DNA of 64,000 nucleotides from Purshia tridentata (taxonomy: Eukaryota; Streptophyta; Magnoliopsida; Rosales; Rosaceae), in NCBI GenBank assembly GCA_003254885.1, contig QANT01008321.1, positions 99,290 through 163,289 on the forward strand, read 5' to 3'. This document shows positions 10,822-23,359 of the stretch, piece by piece. The first letter of the stretch is position 1. Every line of letters starts with the position of its first letter. The position numbers were made by a program, and so were the translations under genes. Under the pieces are notes generated by a model. That model saw only the letters and a program-made list of their open reading frames with translations, was not told the origin of the DNA and did no database searches.

Positions 10822-13800
10822 ATGTTCACTATCATAATGTATCATGGAGGGGTAATGACAGATAATTATTACGTTGATGGTGCTGTGGACTTCTTTGATT
10901 ACTGTGATGTTGACAAAATGTCATTAACAGAGATTGATTGCATGATCATTAGGCTGGGGTATCACAATTAGGTTATACATTATCACAATAAGTTGCTAGG
11001 AGGGGGGCTGGGTGGAGCATTAACACAGTTGAGGAGTGACAGAGATGTCACAGACATGTGTGCTCTGGTAGGTGAGGACTTTAAGGAAATAGAAATCTAC
11101 TTGGAGCATGTTTTGGTAGACCCCCAAGACTTCATTGATGAGTTACAGGACCAGTTGGTTGATAATGTGCAAAAGGAGGCACTTGAAGGACCTGGTACTA
11201 GTGTCAGAATTGAGGAACTAGAAGATGTAAACCCTTTGGCTATTGTGCCATTCTATGGGATAGCAGTGAGCAATCTCAAAATACACAACAAGGTGTGGAT
11301 GAGAACGATGGTGTCATTAGTGATGATAAGAGTATCCAGCAACATGAGTATGAAGATGGGCAAGTAGATGAGGCAGATGACCACCATTTGGGCGCACAGA
11401 CCAATACTAATGCAGAAGACAACCATGGTGGTGACTTTCTTAATGGTGGAGAGACCAATGAGGTGGATGACAACCAGTTTACAGGTTTTTTTGTTGCTGC
11501 AGAGACCAATGAGCCTACAGAACCCATTATCAAGCCTGCAGAGACCAATGAGAATGCAGAGATAAAGCTTGGGGATGCTGGAAACCAAGTCAATGGTGCT
11601 GAGGCATGTGTGGGGACACATGATCATGAGGCTGGACCATCTAACAGAAGGGGCAGAAAACGAAGGCAGCCTCCTAGAAAGTATACAACTAGGAAGGCTT
11701 CTAGGAGAGCATTCACAAAAAGGACAAGACCAAGTATGTTAATTGATGAGCCAGATGACATTGAGTATGATCAGTTGGGTGAAGAATAGGATAGGAGTAG
11801 TGAAGATGATGATCTTGACTGTAGCTTTGTTGATAGTGATTATAGTGGGGATGATGATAGAGATTTTGAGACTTTTGTGGATAATAGTGCTGAGTGGGTA
11901 GGATCATCAGGGCAACATAGGGTTAATGATACACCAATGCCAAATGTGCCAAATATTGACTTTGAAGGTGAAGAGAAAGATATGGCCTCAGATGAAGAGT
12001 ACATGAGCATGCAGGATTCTGATGAGGAAGATGATGGGAGGGACGTCCATTACCCTCAGTGGAACCCTGACACAGACCTCAAAGATCCCCAATTTCAACT
12101 GGGGATGCTTTTTAGTGACTGTAAAGTGTTTAGACAAGCTATAAAACAATATGCAATACTGAATGGGAAAAATCTAACCATTTGGAAGAATGAGAGGTAT
12201 AGAATTGGGGTTGTTTGTGATGGCCATGAAGATACTTTAGGCAAGTGTACCTGGGAGATGTGGGTTTCCAAGAAGAATGCTAATGTAGATACATTACAGA
12301 TCAAGGTGTGGGTGGATGACCACATTTGCACACGAGTCCATCAAAACAAGGCAGCCACTGTGGATTGGATTTGCAGTACCTTCCTTGAGAAAATCCAAAG
12401 TAATCCAGCCATTCCAATCATTGTCATAATGGATGCAGCTTCTAAGGACTTCAAGGTGGGGATATCTTGGATGAAGGATTATAGAGCTAAGAAAAAGGCT
12501 CTTGACATCATTCAAGGGACACAAAGAGAGCAATATGGACTCCTCTGGGATTACATGCATGAAGTTAAAAAGACAAATCCTGGAACAACTATTCAGGTCT
12601 TGGGTGATGGGGGAAGGTTCAAGAGATTATATTGTTGTTTGGAGGCATTGAAAAAAGGCTTCATAGAGGGGTGTAGGAGGTTTGTGGGACTGGATGGGTG
12701 CCACCTCAAGGGTGTGTATGGTGGGCAGCTGCTGAGTGTTGTTGGCATTGATGCTAATAATGAAACTTGAGTCATAGCATATGGAGTGGTTGAAGTGGAG
12801 AACAAGGACTCCTGGACTTGGTTCTTGGAACTATTGAGAGATGACTTGGAGATAGTCAATAGTTATCATTGGACCTTTATTTCTGATAAGCAAAAGGGGT
12901 TAGTTAATGCTATGGAGGTGGTGATCCTATATGCTGAGCATAGGTTTTGTGCTAGGCATTTATTCACAAACTTCAGGAAAAATCACAAAGGGAAGGTGTT
13001 GTTAGATGCATTGTGGAGGGCTGCTAAGGCAACAAATGTGGCTACCTTTACCCAAGCTATGGGTTCACTCAAAGCTTTGGATATGGATACTTGGGGATGG
13101 CTTGCTGAAAAACCACCCAATCAGTGGTCCAAGTCCCATTTTCCAACATGAGTGAAGTGTGCCACAATAATGAACAATCTTTGTGAGGCTTTTAATTGGA
13201 ATATCCTACTAGCAAGAAATAAGCCTATTATAACAATGCTAGAGATGATTAGGAATATGTTCATGAAAAGGATTGTTCAAAGGAGAGAAAAAATGATGAA
13301 ATGGACTCATAAAGTATGTCCAAAAATTTGGAAGAAGGTGGAGGACAGGAGGGCAGAGGCGTGTGACTATAATGTGGACTGGTCTAGTGGGCCAAGGTAT
13401 CAGGTTACAGGGGAACACATGCAGTATTTGGTGGATTTGGATATTAACACATGTGCATGCCAGTCTTGGGACTTATCAGGGGTTCCTTGTAAGCATGCTA
13501 TAGCTGCCATCATTTTCAAAGAGGGCAAGTCTCCACATGACTATGTTCACGAATGCCACTTAGTTGAGACCTACATGAAGAGCTACACTTGCATTATTGA
13601 GCCTATAAATGGTCAGCATCTTTGGGAAAAAACTGAATTTATACCTATCATGCCACCACAGTATAACAGACAACCCGGCAAGCCAAGAAAGCTGAGAAAG
13701 CTGCAAGTGGATGAGAAGGCCAATAAATCTAGTGCTAATAGCAGAAGGCTAGGGAAACAAGGTGTGGTGATGCATTGTAGCCACTGCAAGGGTAGTGGGC

Positions 13801-14289
13801 ATAATACTAGAACATGCAATCGCCATCTGCCCCCAAAGCCCCAAAAAAAGATGGGCAGGCCCAAGAAACAGGCCCACCTAGCAAAGCAACACCAAGAAGA
13901 GATTGCTACTAATGCCAATGCGCCACTACCTTCTCAAGATCCACCAGAAAACACACAAGTAACAAATTTTTATTTTAAGCTTAATACAATTTATTTGTTT
14001 GATAGTTCTGAATTTGATAGTCATATGTAGTTATGTATACGTGACTCTCATTATGTATAATCCAGCCAAGTCAGCCCCCTACCCAACCACCTACTCGAGT
14101 ATCAAGGAGAAGGCATCACGGGAAGAAGATAAGAACACATTTGGATGTTCATAGCAATGAGGTAAAAGCTCATAATGTAATTAAACTTGTGTGTTCCATG
14201 CTGTTACATTGCAAACATATAAAACCATGCCTTGTTTACAATTCCAGGGATCTTCAAGTGGTGCAGTTAATGGTGTTGGTCCAACTTAG
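10822..14289 (+). pseudogene. MURA-type MULE transposase, broken by four stops and a frameshift
   Basis: The main exon runs from about 10811 (after an AG acceptor; ATG 10822) to 13958, with small C-terminal exons 14066-14161 and 14248-14289. The N-terminus (10822-11200) resembles the PB1-like region of plant MULE proteins. An acidic stretch and the MULE transposase domain follow, with DDE-type residues D (GAT 12693, in GLDGCHLKG), D (GAT 12885, in ISDKQKG) and E (GAG 13185, in NLCEAFN). A SWIM finger (CACQSWD to CKHAI, about 13450-13510) and a CSHCKGSGHNTRTC zinc knuckle come next. In-frame stops are at 10969 (TAG), 11787 (TAG), 12768 (TGA) and 13149 (TGA), and the frame changes near 11250-11270. 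Both TGA stops sit where relatives probably have TGG or another TGN codon. It is probably inactive. Confidence 0.88.
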
Positions 14290-15100
14290 GTTATATATGC
14301 TAAAGGTTGCAACAACGGAAGCTAGGGCTAGGGCTGTCAGTAGCTTGTGGTTGTTTGCTTTGTGAATTCATTTTTGTGTATGAAGCCAAGTCAGTTAATT
14401 AATGAAGTTTTAGATGCTATTTTGTTCATTTTTGTGATATATACTGGAACTAATGATGGCATTTTGGAATGATGATGATGGTAGTTAGAGTCTTCTGAGT
14501 TCATTTTGGAACAGATGTTTAGAACATGCATGGTTTTTTTGGTTTTTTAAGAATGGATCTCTTACTGTACTTGGATTCCTTGGTGTACTTAAAGTTGTTT
14601 TTATATTTAAGGATGTATTTAAGGATGAATTCCTTGTTTATGCAAAGTTGTATTTGAGTATTATTTGCAAAGTTATTGGCAAAGTTGTATTTGAGTATTT
14701 ATGCAAAGTTATTTTAGGGAAACAGGTTGGTCCTTTACCAAATTACACACTAGCTTACTCCTTGGTCTGTATATTTGTGCTTATGGGTCAATTTTTTGCA
14801 ACTAAAGACGCCAATTCCTTTGGTGTTCAATTGGTTACCAAATTTCCAAAAAACACAGGTTTTGGAAGCATAATTGAGCCTATCATTTAATATTTTTTGT
14901 GCCATATAATGCCATCATTGAGAATTACATTTCCAATCACCAAATTTACCCACCAAAATACCATACAAAATACCCCGGTCTTCACAAAATACCCATTACA
15001 ACCAGTTACACCTCTAAAACACCAACAACACAGAGGTGTTAACTTTTACCTCTTAAAAACCAAAAAACAGAGCAACCAACAACTTGGAAAATTACCACCC

Positions 15101-15541
15101 CTAAAATTCTAATTCAAGCTTCACATTTTGCTTCTTCACCAAATTAGTCATACCACCACCTCCAACAACTAGGAAAATCACAACTCTGATCAGTAGCCAA
15201 GTCGCAACCAACATCTTCCTCAGTCTGGTTGCCTTCTTCGCCTCAACCTCAAGCCTCCCCACGTTTTTCAACAGACCTGGGATCACCATCTTTGACCGTT
15301 CACACATGGGAGGGTCATACCACTTATTGAACCCACAGCCCCCAACACCCTACAAATCAGATAACATGCACAAATTTGAGGCAAAGTACCCAAATTTCCG
15401 CTCACATAAACCCAATTTCACAACTTTCATACTTACCCACCGTTGATCGTAGCCAAAATACCTTATACTCGGGTTGGAGTCGGTCCACGAGGTCATAACC
15501 TTCCACTTCTTCCCACACTTTCTGCAGTTCACCACCTCCAT
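15101..15541 (-). CDS. GRF-type zinc-finger protein carried by the MULE (2 exons)
   Basis: Exons 15541-15437 and 15349-15101, with GT-AG splice sites, give 117 aa. Residues 1-50 match the plant GRF zinc-finger pattern: CRKC at 6-9, then TSWTDSNPSIRYFG, then GGCGFNKWYDPPMCERS. Such small GRF proteins usually end in a membrane anchor, and here a hydrophobic segment lies near the C-terminus (about 90-105). The third zinc ligand, normally Cys in FFGC, is Tyr31 (TAC, one transition from TGC), so the finger may be impaired. The gene is convergent to the transposase and fully inside the element, which places it where mudrB sits in MuDR. Function in transposition is unknown; a captured host gene is the alternative. 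Confidence 0.68.
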
Positions 15542-15630
15542 ATTCGAGAGAGCTCGAAGGCTTGAGAGAGTAGGCTAGGTTTGTATTTTGAAATTCAAAA
15601 TTATAAACAGAAATAAAATAGCCAATGGCC

Positions 15631-16103
15631 TGAGCTTCAGTCCTTCATTTACTACGTAATATTTCCTCTGCAAATCTTTTGTAAAGGTGAAGGAATACTC
15701 GATTTGCCAAAGGCCTAAGAGTGTAACAGAGATAGAGAGAGGAAGAGTGAGCTGAAAAGTGAGTTTACTTTTGGGTTTATCACTCAGCTTACCTGCAAAT
15801 ACTGGGTTTGGGGAGAAATCGAAGAGGCAAGGGCTAGGGCTATCAGAAGGTAGGTGTAGGTGGCCACGTGGCATTTTTGGGCGGGAAGTTTATCCTATGT
15901 GGCTTTTTGGGTGTGGGTGTGGCATTACACGTCAGAAAAAATGACATGTCAACAGTCCACATTGGCACTTGACGAAAATTTTGACAGAAGCACTAACGTT
16001 GCAGGGTTTCGGATAGTTCATGTATACGTTTGTAAGTTTTTATACTTTAGGGAGCCACTTGAAAGTACCCCTATAGTTCAATGGACTATTTAGTAATTTA
16101 GCC
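15631..16103 (-). repeat. Right terminal inverted repeat of the MULE
   Basis: Reverse-complement copy of 9805-10277, also 473 bp. It keeps the GCCACGTGGC palindrome and ends at GTAATTTAGCC directly before the target duplication. It lies just upstream of the minus-strand GRF gene and probably supplies its promoter. Confidence 0.9.
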
Positions 16104-16112
16104 TTTTTATTA

Positions 16113-16510
16113 TCATATATACAATTTATACTTGTGTTCTTATATTATATCTTCTTCCCCATAATCTTCTTAATTAGTTTACCAATTAGTTTACTACGTG
16201 AGCTATTGTTATCAGACAATGGCTCATCCAAATATTGTATTAGATATTCATCAAAACAAAAAATAAAATATGTACTAGATAGATACTGCACATACCACAT
16301 CAACAATCGCATTAACTGTGAAAGATAAGTAACAATCATAGATTTTGAATTAGAAGTTATGTCATCTCTCTTTTTTGGTCGTCTTATTTTTGCAGACAAA
16401 CCGAATTAAATCACAGGGCAGTACAACTCGATCACAGTAACGAAAATGAGAAGAAACTCCTAATTCACCACTCAAGCAGTCCTCATCAGTTTGGCTCTCC
16501 ATTCCGGCAA
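16113..16510. other. 3' flank of the DCN1-like gene
   Basis: AT-rich sequence between the MULE and the stop codon of the minus-strand DCN1-like gene. The MULE inserted about 400 bp beyond that stop codon. Part of this stretch is presumably 3'UTR. Confidence 0.45.
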
Positions 16511-19500
16511 TTAACCATTTTGGATTACGCCATTCTCCTTCAAGTACTCAACAAATTCATCAATAAGATAAGGCCAGGCACCTTCCGAGTCATAATTTGA
16601 TAGTGATGAATCCACAGCCTACAAACTCAAAAATCCTTATTCAGATATATCATGCTCATAAGAACACATTGATCCACCCTATATGTTTTTCTCTGTTACA
16701 TTTCTATGCATAATATCTTACCCTTGCAAACTCTAATAGCTGAGCCCATGTGTCTCTAGAAATTGCCTTGTTATGCCGAGCCTGAAAGAGTGGAATCAAG
16801 GAAAAAAAAAAATACTAAACAATGCACATAATGAATATAATAAAACTTGAATAGAAGAAAATATTATATGTATGGCAGTATGTGTAACAAAAAATGTTAC
16901 TCCTATCTTTTTTCAACGTTCCATGAAAAGAATCACTCTGGGACATCTAATATCATTTCAGTGCAATACAACATACTTTCTAAGATGTAACACAGCATGC
17001 GACAGTGAATTAGTAAGTAAATGTCTAAATGAAGCACGACTGGAGGTTCTTACATGAGGCCTTCAATTCAAAGTGCCTGTAAACATTCATCAGAATTACT
17101 TGGCCATAAATTCTTGTGCACATTTGGAGAAATTTATTCATATCAAACATTCATGACATTTATAGGGAAAAAAAACAGAGGCATTTATTACTATCAGATT
17201 ATATAAATGACAATTGCAAGCCCAGACTAGCTACTTCCAAGTTTCAACAGATACTCAATCACGCAAGTTACCTGTAAGAACTGACACCAATGATCAACAA
17301 ATGGCCACTGCTTTTCAGCAAATAGTAATTGCCACATTCCAATTGCGGTATCCAATGCCAAAGATTTCTGACCCTGAAATGAAAATGAAGCACATATTTA
17401 TATATGCATATGTATATGTATATGTATATGTATATCAATACCTGAATTTATTTCAGATGCCTTAACAACAAAAATCTTATTGTTCAAGGTACTTCAGAAC
17501 ATCATAAAGATACAAGTTGACATTTTAATGTGTTATCTGTAATTCACAGTATAAAAGATGTATCACACTGACATAACTATTCCAAAAGCTGTGGCTGAAT
17601 CCATCTTGATTACTTATTTTTATGCACCTATTTTAAGTCTTAAGTGTGCGCTATCAAGAATAAATCAAACGTTTTAACATATCAAATTTGAGAGAGAAGC
17701 ATTTTCAATAATAGAACATGTCCAATCTTCATGCATTAAGTTGACATACCTTTTCTTTTGCCCAGCCAAAAGCAAAATTATATATCTCACGGAACTTTTC
17801 TGGACAATCAAAAGAAGAGAAGACAATATCAGCAATGAAGCACGTAGGTACCATACCTCTCGCAAAATTCTAATCAAATCAATATCTTCAAAGAAGGATC
17901 AAGCTAATTGAACAAATAACATTACAAGTGTTATCTACAAAAAGCCAACATGATATACAAGATCATTTATTTTAATTACTTTACTAAAAACTATAATCAT
18001 ATTTTACATACGTTCATCTTTCAGCTCAGATCGCATAAATGGTATCTTTTCACGGAACTTCTCCAGTGAATCTATCCTGCCATCAGAAAATGTAAATCTC
18101 CATTTACTGAGTTTCTCCATAGTAGTTAAGGACTAGGTACTTGTTATCATTTCAGCTTAGAAGAATAAAATAAACGTCGCATTTTTTTATACCTACCCCA
18201 GTGTTTCTAATCCATCTACGAACTCCTGCTTGGAAAATTCACACATGGTGGCTGCCTTCATGTGCCAGGAAACAACTAACTGCATCAACAGCCCATAGTA
18301 CCAAAAATAACCAGCCAAGTCATAACCATAAGTTGACAAATCAAAAACCAAAGTTCACCGATACAAATCAGAAATGCATATTGAGTTTAATGACTTTTAC
18401 TTCTAATTTCTTCATTATATGCATAGCCACTTCTTTTATCTAGTTCAAGGTACATTTCACCAATGTCCCCAAATTTTAACCCGTGTCTCATATTAGTCTC
18501 CGAACATCAAAATGTAACATTTAACCCCTACTGGTAATTTCCTACCCTTCCATTAACCCACTCACTAAATCTCGTCCCCTTTTCTAATGAAACCAAGGAC
18601 ATGAGAAGAAAAATGAACTTCCATCTGTAACTAGTCCTTCTTCTATGCTTGGTTGCTATGAAAATGGTAGATAGCCATGGGTTGAAATCTTATCTTTAAT
18701 GCTATAACATCATCAAACATAAAATCAAAAACTCAAGATAAAACAAAAATGGACCAAAGCTAAAATCTATTAAAAAAAAAGACATACCATACCTTAGTAA
18801 AAGAAAGGAAAATATAATATTAACCACCAATTTATCAAATCCAGGAAAACTCAAATTGATCCAATTCTCCACCAGATCTCAAACCCAAAATTCATACATA
18901 GACAACCAAAAAAAAGAAACCAGATATAAAAAGAGCCAAAGATAGGCTGATCTTAATGATTGACTGAAGTAGACAAAACCCCAATGCCAAGCCCAACTCT
19001 CTCTCACTCTGTCCCTCCATCCCTCCCTCTCTCTAAAAGTACCTCAATCCATGTATAGCTACTATGGCATAATGATTTTTTAGCTCAAAGGGACAGAACT
19101 TTATGGAATCGAATTTTAATATTGCCTTAACAACAATTGAGCTAAAAGAGAGGGGAACTTTGTAAGTATGCACGTCTTCATTAGAAATGGTTATGCATTC
19201 ATATACACATACCATGACTATATCTTGAGGATCCACCTGTCAAATAATAAAGACTTACATGTCAGTTAAAGAGAAAGTAAAAGGAAAATAATAATAATAA
19301 AAAATAAATAAATAAAATAAAACACAATAATCGATAAGAAACAAGCAACAATATTACAGTCCACTAATTGAGATAGTTACTATCTGTCTGAACAGTTACC
19401 TGAAGATCATTGCAAAGAAGGCTGATACCATCAGCAAGTATCATGTCAGCACATGGATCTAGAAAAAAAAATTAAAGATGAAGAAGAAGAAAATAGATTT

Positions 19501-21580
19501 TATTAGTAAAATTGAAGTTCTACAAAACCATGTATGCTTAGATTTTTAAAAAAGAAAAAAAAATTACGAATATATATTTGTAAACTAAAAATATACTTTA
19601 TTTAATTTTAGGTGTAACATTAATGCAAATTAATATATATATATATATATATTTGTTATTTAGCAGTATATTTATATATATATTTGTTATTTAGCAGAAA
19701 TATACTTTATTTAACATAAAAACTCAAATAGTAGTAAATACATACAATGGACAAGGAGTCCACAACTATAGTACAGCCCATAGCATACAAAACAGAAGAA
19801 TTCATCCAAACTTAAAACCTGAATGGACCTAGAAAGACTAGCTGACAACTGCCTTCCAATCCACATCTCAGTATTTTCACCCATAAACTGATCTACATCT
19901 CAGTCTTTTCAATTTTCTATGAATGTCCAACAAAAAGTTAAGCTATAAGGTCTAGATTGAGGACAAGAGTGAGTGCAAAGGAAAAGCTTGCCTTTATATC
20001 TATTGTATAATTCCTCCAAATGTCTGGAATCAGTATGTGTTTGAAGCTGGGGCTGGCTGTAAAATACATCAAACGATCCTTCGAGATGCCAATCACTTGC
20101 CTTCAAAACCTGCAGAGCAACTTTTTCACTGCATATGATGGTAGGTTAGACTTCTCCACTATTCCAAGAATTACACTAAAACTGCTCAAGAAGAAGAAAC
20201 GGTACACAACGAGCCCACCAATCTGATACAAAGCACATATGTTTGTGCACACACAATATATCCAACTCAACTTCAAAAGATAAATTAAAGAAGCAGATCA
20301 TTAAAACTGCTCAATTCAACCAAACCTCCATCCCAAGGCATATCACTGAAACTGCTACAGATAAGTAAAAAAAAATTGGTACAGGAAGAAGACTGAATCT
20401 TACACAAGCACACGTGTCCCTTAGAAAGGCAAAAATTATGTTAAGGGAAACGTAATTTTTTTTTTCTTTTTTGAGAATTGACATGTAAACCATTCATAAC
20501 CGACCACTAATGTGCAACATCAACTGGTTTTTAATGGTGGTTTATATATCAATGCATGACAGAAACATAAGCTAGGAAGAATGTACACTCAGATACAATT
20601 CAATCTTATCAACGATACAATCTGAAAACATAATACGTCAAGAGAATATTACTCTATATATATAACCTTCTTTGGTTCATTTGAGATACCAAGGATTTGT
20701 TTACTTTTCTATAGGAATGCACCAAGGACTTGTATTAGAGTTAAAAAATGAAGAAAAATGACTTCCATGATAGTATCGAGTCACTCCCTTTCTCAACCAA
20801 TATAAACCCATATTCATCAAACACTTTTGGCAACTCTTTAAGTCATCTGTCATTTTTAGCATACTGCCTAGCACACGCCTCTGGCTACACTTTCGTTAAT
20901 ATCAGTTTAATTTCCATGAATTTAAAGATATCTGAAACAAAGAACACAGAAAAAGTTTCATATGATTATCAAATTACCTTGCTCCAGTTATTGTCATGAA
21001 CTGCTGGAGCTTGTCGCGGTTGCTCCTACCCAATTTGTGCTGTCAAAAGAAGAAGGTGAATCAGAGAGAGAGAGAGAGAGAACAAAGCCACATTATGTAT
21101 GCATATAAATTTTGATTTTCTTAGAGAAACTAATAGCCTCTTGTTAACTGAGCTTGAAAAGAAAAGAAAAATCTCATAACTAGTTTCAAAATCGAAAGAC
21201 ACATTTATTTTTTCCTTTTCCTCCACTTCTCAGCTATTAAACAGAGTGTTCAACACAATCAACAAAAAACTAGAACAATGTTATACACACAAAAAACAGA
21301 AACCCTGGCATAAAAATGGGGGAGATTGTTGCTGCAATTTACAGAGCCAATTACGACCAGAGCAGACCATCAAAAACTTGAGGAAGAAAAAAATGAAGCA
21401 GTGAAGTTTAAGATTAAAGTAGAGGTAACAAGGTCGAGCCTCATAAGAAACAACCTCTATGCATAAAACTGAATGCTTAAAATACACAATCAAACAAAAT
21501 CGATGGCAATGAAGTACAAACAATAAAAAATAAAAGCGTGGACAGTGAAAATAGAGCTGAAAATTAGAGTTACTGACCAT
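16511..21580 (-). CDS. DCN1-like protein (DCUN1 domain, cullin neddylation), 11 exons
   Basis: Exons in transcription order: 21580-21578, 21039-20978, 20128-19992, 19458-19400, 19236-19213, 18279-18197, 18076-18012, 17799-17750, 17373-17272, 16781-16722 and 16618-16511, giving 250 aa, the usual size. The N-terminal UBA-like domain (about 8-45) contains [15 protein letters not shown] and [15 protein letters not shown]. The PONY/DCUN1 domain (about 60-245) contains [30 protein letters not shown], the [11 protein letters not shown] helix and the C-terminal [20 protein letters not shown]. Family members act as scaffold-type E3s that help transfer NEDD8 to cullins. The first exon codes only for the initiator Met and exon 5 is 24 bp. 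Intron 3 has a GC donor (AAAG|GCAAGC), supported by the conserved YKDPCAD junction. A TATATG microsatellite lies in intron 9. Confidence 0.92.
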
Positions 21581-22006
21581 CTTCGAGGTGGTCGATGATG
21601 AAATCCTAACCCTTGAGCAGGTCCTAGAGAGAAAAAATTAGGGTTTACCCAGTTTCTCTCGCTAATACTCACATAGAGAAATACAGAATCCCTCTATATC
21701 GATCTCAATTTGGGAGTCCGGGTTCTTTGCACTTTTTGTGATTTTTTGTTTTTTGTTTTTTAACTTTTTCTTTTCCTTTTCCTCTTTTCATTTTTGTTTT
21801 TCCGATGCGTTCGGCCGTTCGTGTGGCTTCATAGTGAGAGTCACGTGTTAATGCACCTGAAAATCTATAGCAACTCGATGAGGGTAACATGTAATTATCA
21901 AATACACGTTGTTATCTAAAGGGTTATTTTTTCACCTTTTTATTTAAAATACTTGTATACCCGGTTCAAATTCAAATATTAATAGACATTATTTTGTTGC
22001 GCAAAT
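21581..22006. other. 5' leader and promoter of the DCN1-like gene
   Basis: No coding sequence recognised. A T-rich/TTTTG-rich tract at 21725-21805 lies about 150-225 bp upstream of the DCN1 start codon (minus strand). The leader probably begins within 21600-21720. Confidence 0.4.
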
Positions 22007-22275
22007 TTAAATCAACGACCTCCATCGAAGGTTGAAAGTCCATGGTATGGGATAGAATTCCCCGAAGTCCCGAACTTCAATTGAGTTGTCCTTGGACCAT
22101 GCAAATAAATGGCCATTGTTGAATAAAATATCATGATATTTTTCATGCGCACAGCCTAAGTCAGTCCATGCCTTCCTATAATTGTCCCCGTGCTTATAGA
22201 ACATTAGAATGCTATTCTTGGTGTTACTAAATCGTAAATTATGACAACAAAGTTGTTGCGAGACGAATCTAAAGA
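22007..22275 (-). pseudogene. Relic of a DUF295 / KIB-type (F-box-like) gene
   Basis: A 65-codon frame (22204-22007) reads WTDLGCAHEKYHDI, NNGHLFAWSKDNSIEV, DFGEFYPIPW. It continues upstream in another frame as NNFVVIIYDLVTPRIAF (about 22275-22220). This order matches one blade of the DUF295 beta-propeller, with an Asn-rich 'xNNFxVIxIY' strand followed by 'WTDLD..DI.yngxfYA'. Such proteins often carry an N-terminal F-box and expand greatly in plants. Only a fragment with a frameshift is left, and no F-box is visible, so this is a dead piece. Confidence 0.55.
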
Positions 22276-23359
22276 AACGACAGCTTTATAAATGCGACGC
22301 TCGGTGCATACGTACGGGAGTTGAGGGAAATCTACTGAAAGAAAGAGACGCCGTTGTTTGGTAGTGAAGAGAGGCAGTTGTTTGTTATTTTAAATTAAGT
22401 GCTGCTATATGTACATTTTCATTTCTTCTCACTACACGTTCTTTTTGCATTACACATTTAATTTTTTAAAATTTGTAATTTCTTATAACGCACCTCTCAC
22501 ATTTCCGAAATACTCCTATTACTTTCAAACTATTTCTCTCATCAAATTTTCTCCATACACAACCACCCCACACTCCCAAACCACCACCCAGCCATAGCCA
22601 TTATTGACACTTAACAGCAAATTAATTCCTGAAGAGGTAATAAATGAATCTTATAAAAGCGGGAAAGGGAAAGAGAGAATTCCTCCTTTCCTTTTTCCAA
22701 TATCGTAATCATATTTTCAGAGAGGACAAATCATGTCCGAAAATCTGATTCCACCACTTGAGAAGGAAAAAGAAGAATCCATATTGTCTAAGCTAATGCA
22801 TCTCAGACGGAGATCGATGTATGAAAACCTGATCCACCATTTGATAAGAAAAAGTAGAATCCAACTTGTCCACAATATGCAAACAAAAAATACCTTCACT
22901 AGTAAAACGAATAAGCCCTGTAACGGATATGGAATTGTTGCAATCATTTAATTTAACTTACACGATACACCAACAGCAGTAGCCACAGTAACATTAAATT
23001 AAAACAATAACTGGGAAACGAAGGACCCAACTACAATTACTTTCTTACTGAAGGCCAGTACTCACATTTGTATTCAGCATTCAATATACCTGTACACTTA
23101 AAAACTTAAAATCACCCCAGATATTATCAATTGGACTCAGACTTGGCTCAACAACTGACAACAGCACAAAACAATTGACGTCAATTCACATGAACCATAA
23201 TTCAATGAAAACAAATCAAATTAGAAAAGCAACAACGTTTCTCAGTATTTACAACAAAATCCTTGTAAAACGCAGCGATTTCTTACCTAATTGGATTGGC
23301 CATAAAAAAATCTTCTTGTTCCCATCGACATGTGCCAGTAGTATTGGGTCTGTGTTGCC
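22276..23359. other. Non-coding stretch downstream of the FRA3-type gene
   Basis: No gene recognised. An imperfect tandem duplication of about 80 bp lies at about 22737-22865 (GAAAATCTGATTCCACCA and GAAAACCTGATCCACCA start the two copies). The end nearest 23359 is probably 3'UTR of the minus-strand phosphatase gene. Confidence 0.4.

Larger units (their letters stand above)
9796..16112. mobile_element. Complete Mutator-like transposable element (MULE) with 9-bp TSD
   Basis: The element proper is 9805-16103 (6,299 bp). It starts GGCTAAATTAC and ends GTAATTTAGCC, and it is bracketed by the perfect 9-bp direct repeat TTTTTATTA (9796-9804 and 16104-16112). Long terminal inverted repeats of 473 bp lie at 9805-10277 and 15631-16103. 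Inside are a plus-strand MURA-type transposase pseudogene and a minus-strand GRF zinc-finger gene. The two are convergent, the arrangement of mudrA and mudrB in maize MuDR. The undamaged target duplication and highly similar repeats suggest a fairly recent insertion. Confidence 0.93.

Noticed and set aside
22733-22951. 72-codon plus-strand frame (starts MSENLIPPLEKE)
   Set aside because: Made by an imperfect 80-bp tandem duplication; no similarity known to me and no gene structure around it.
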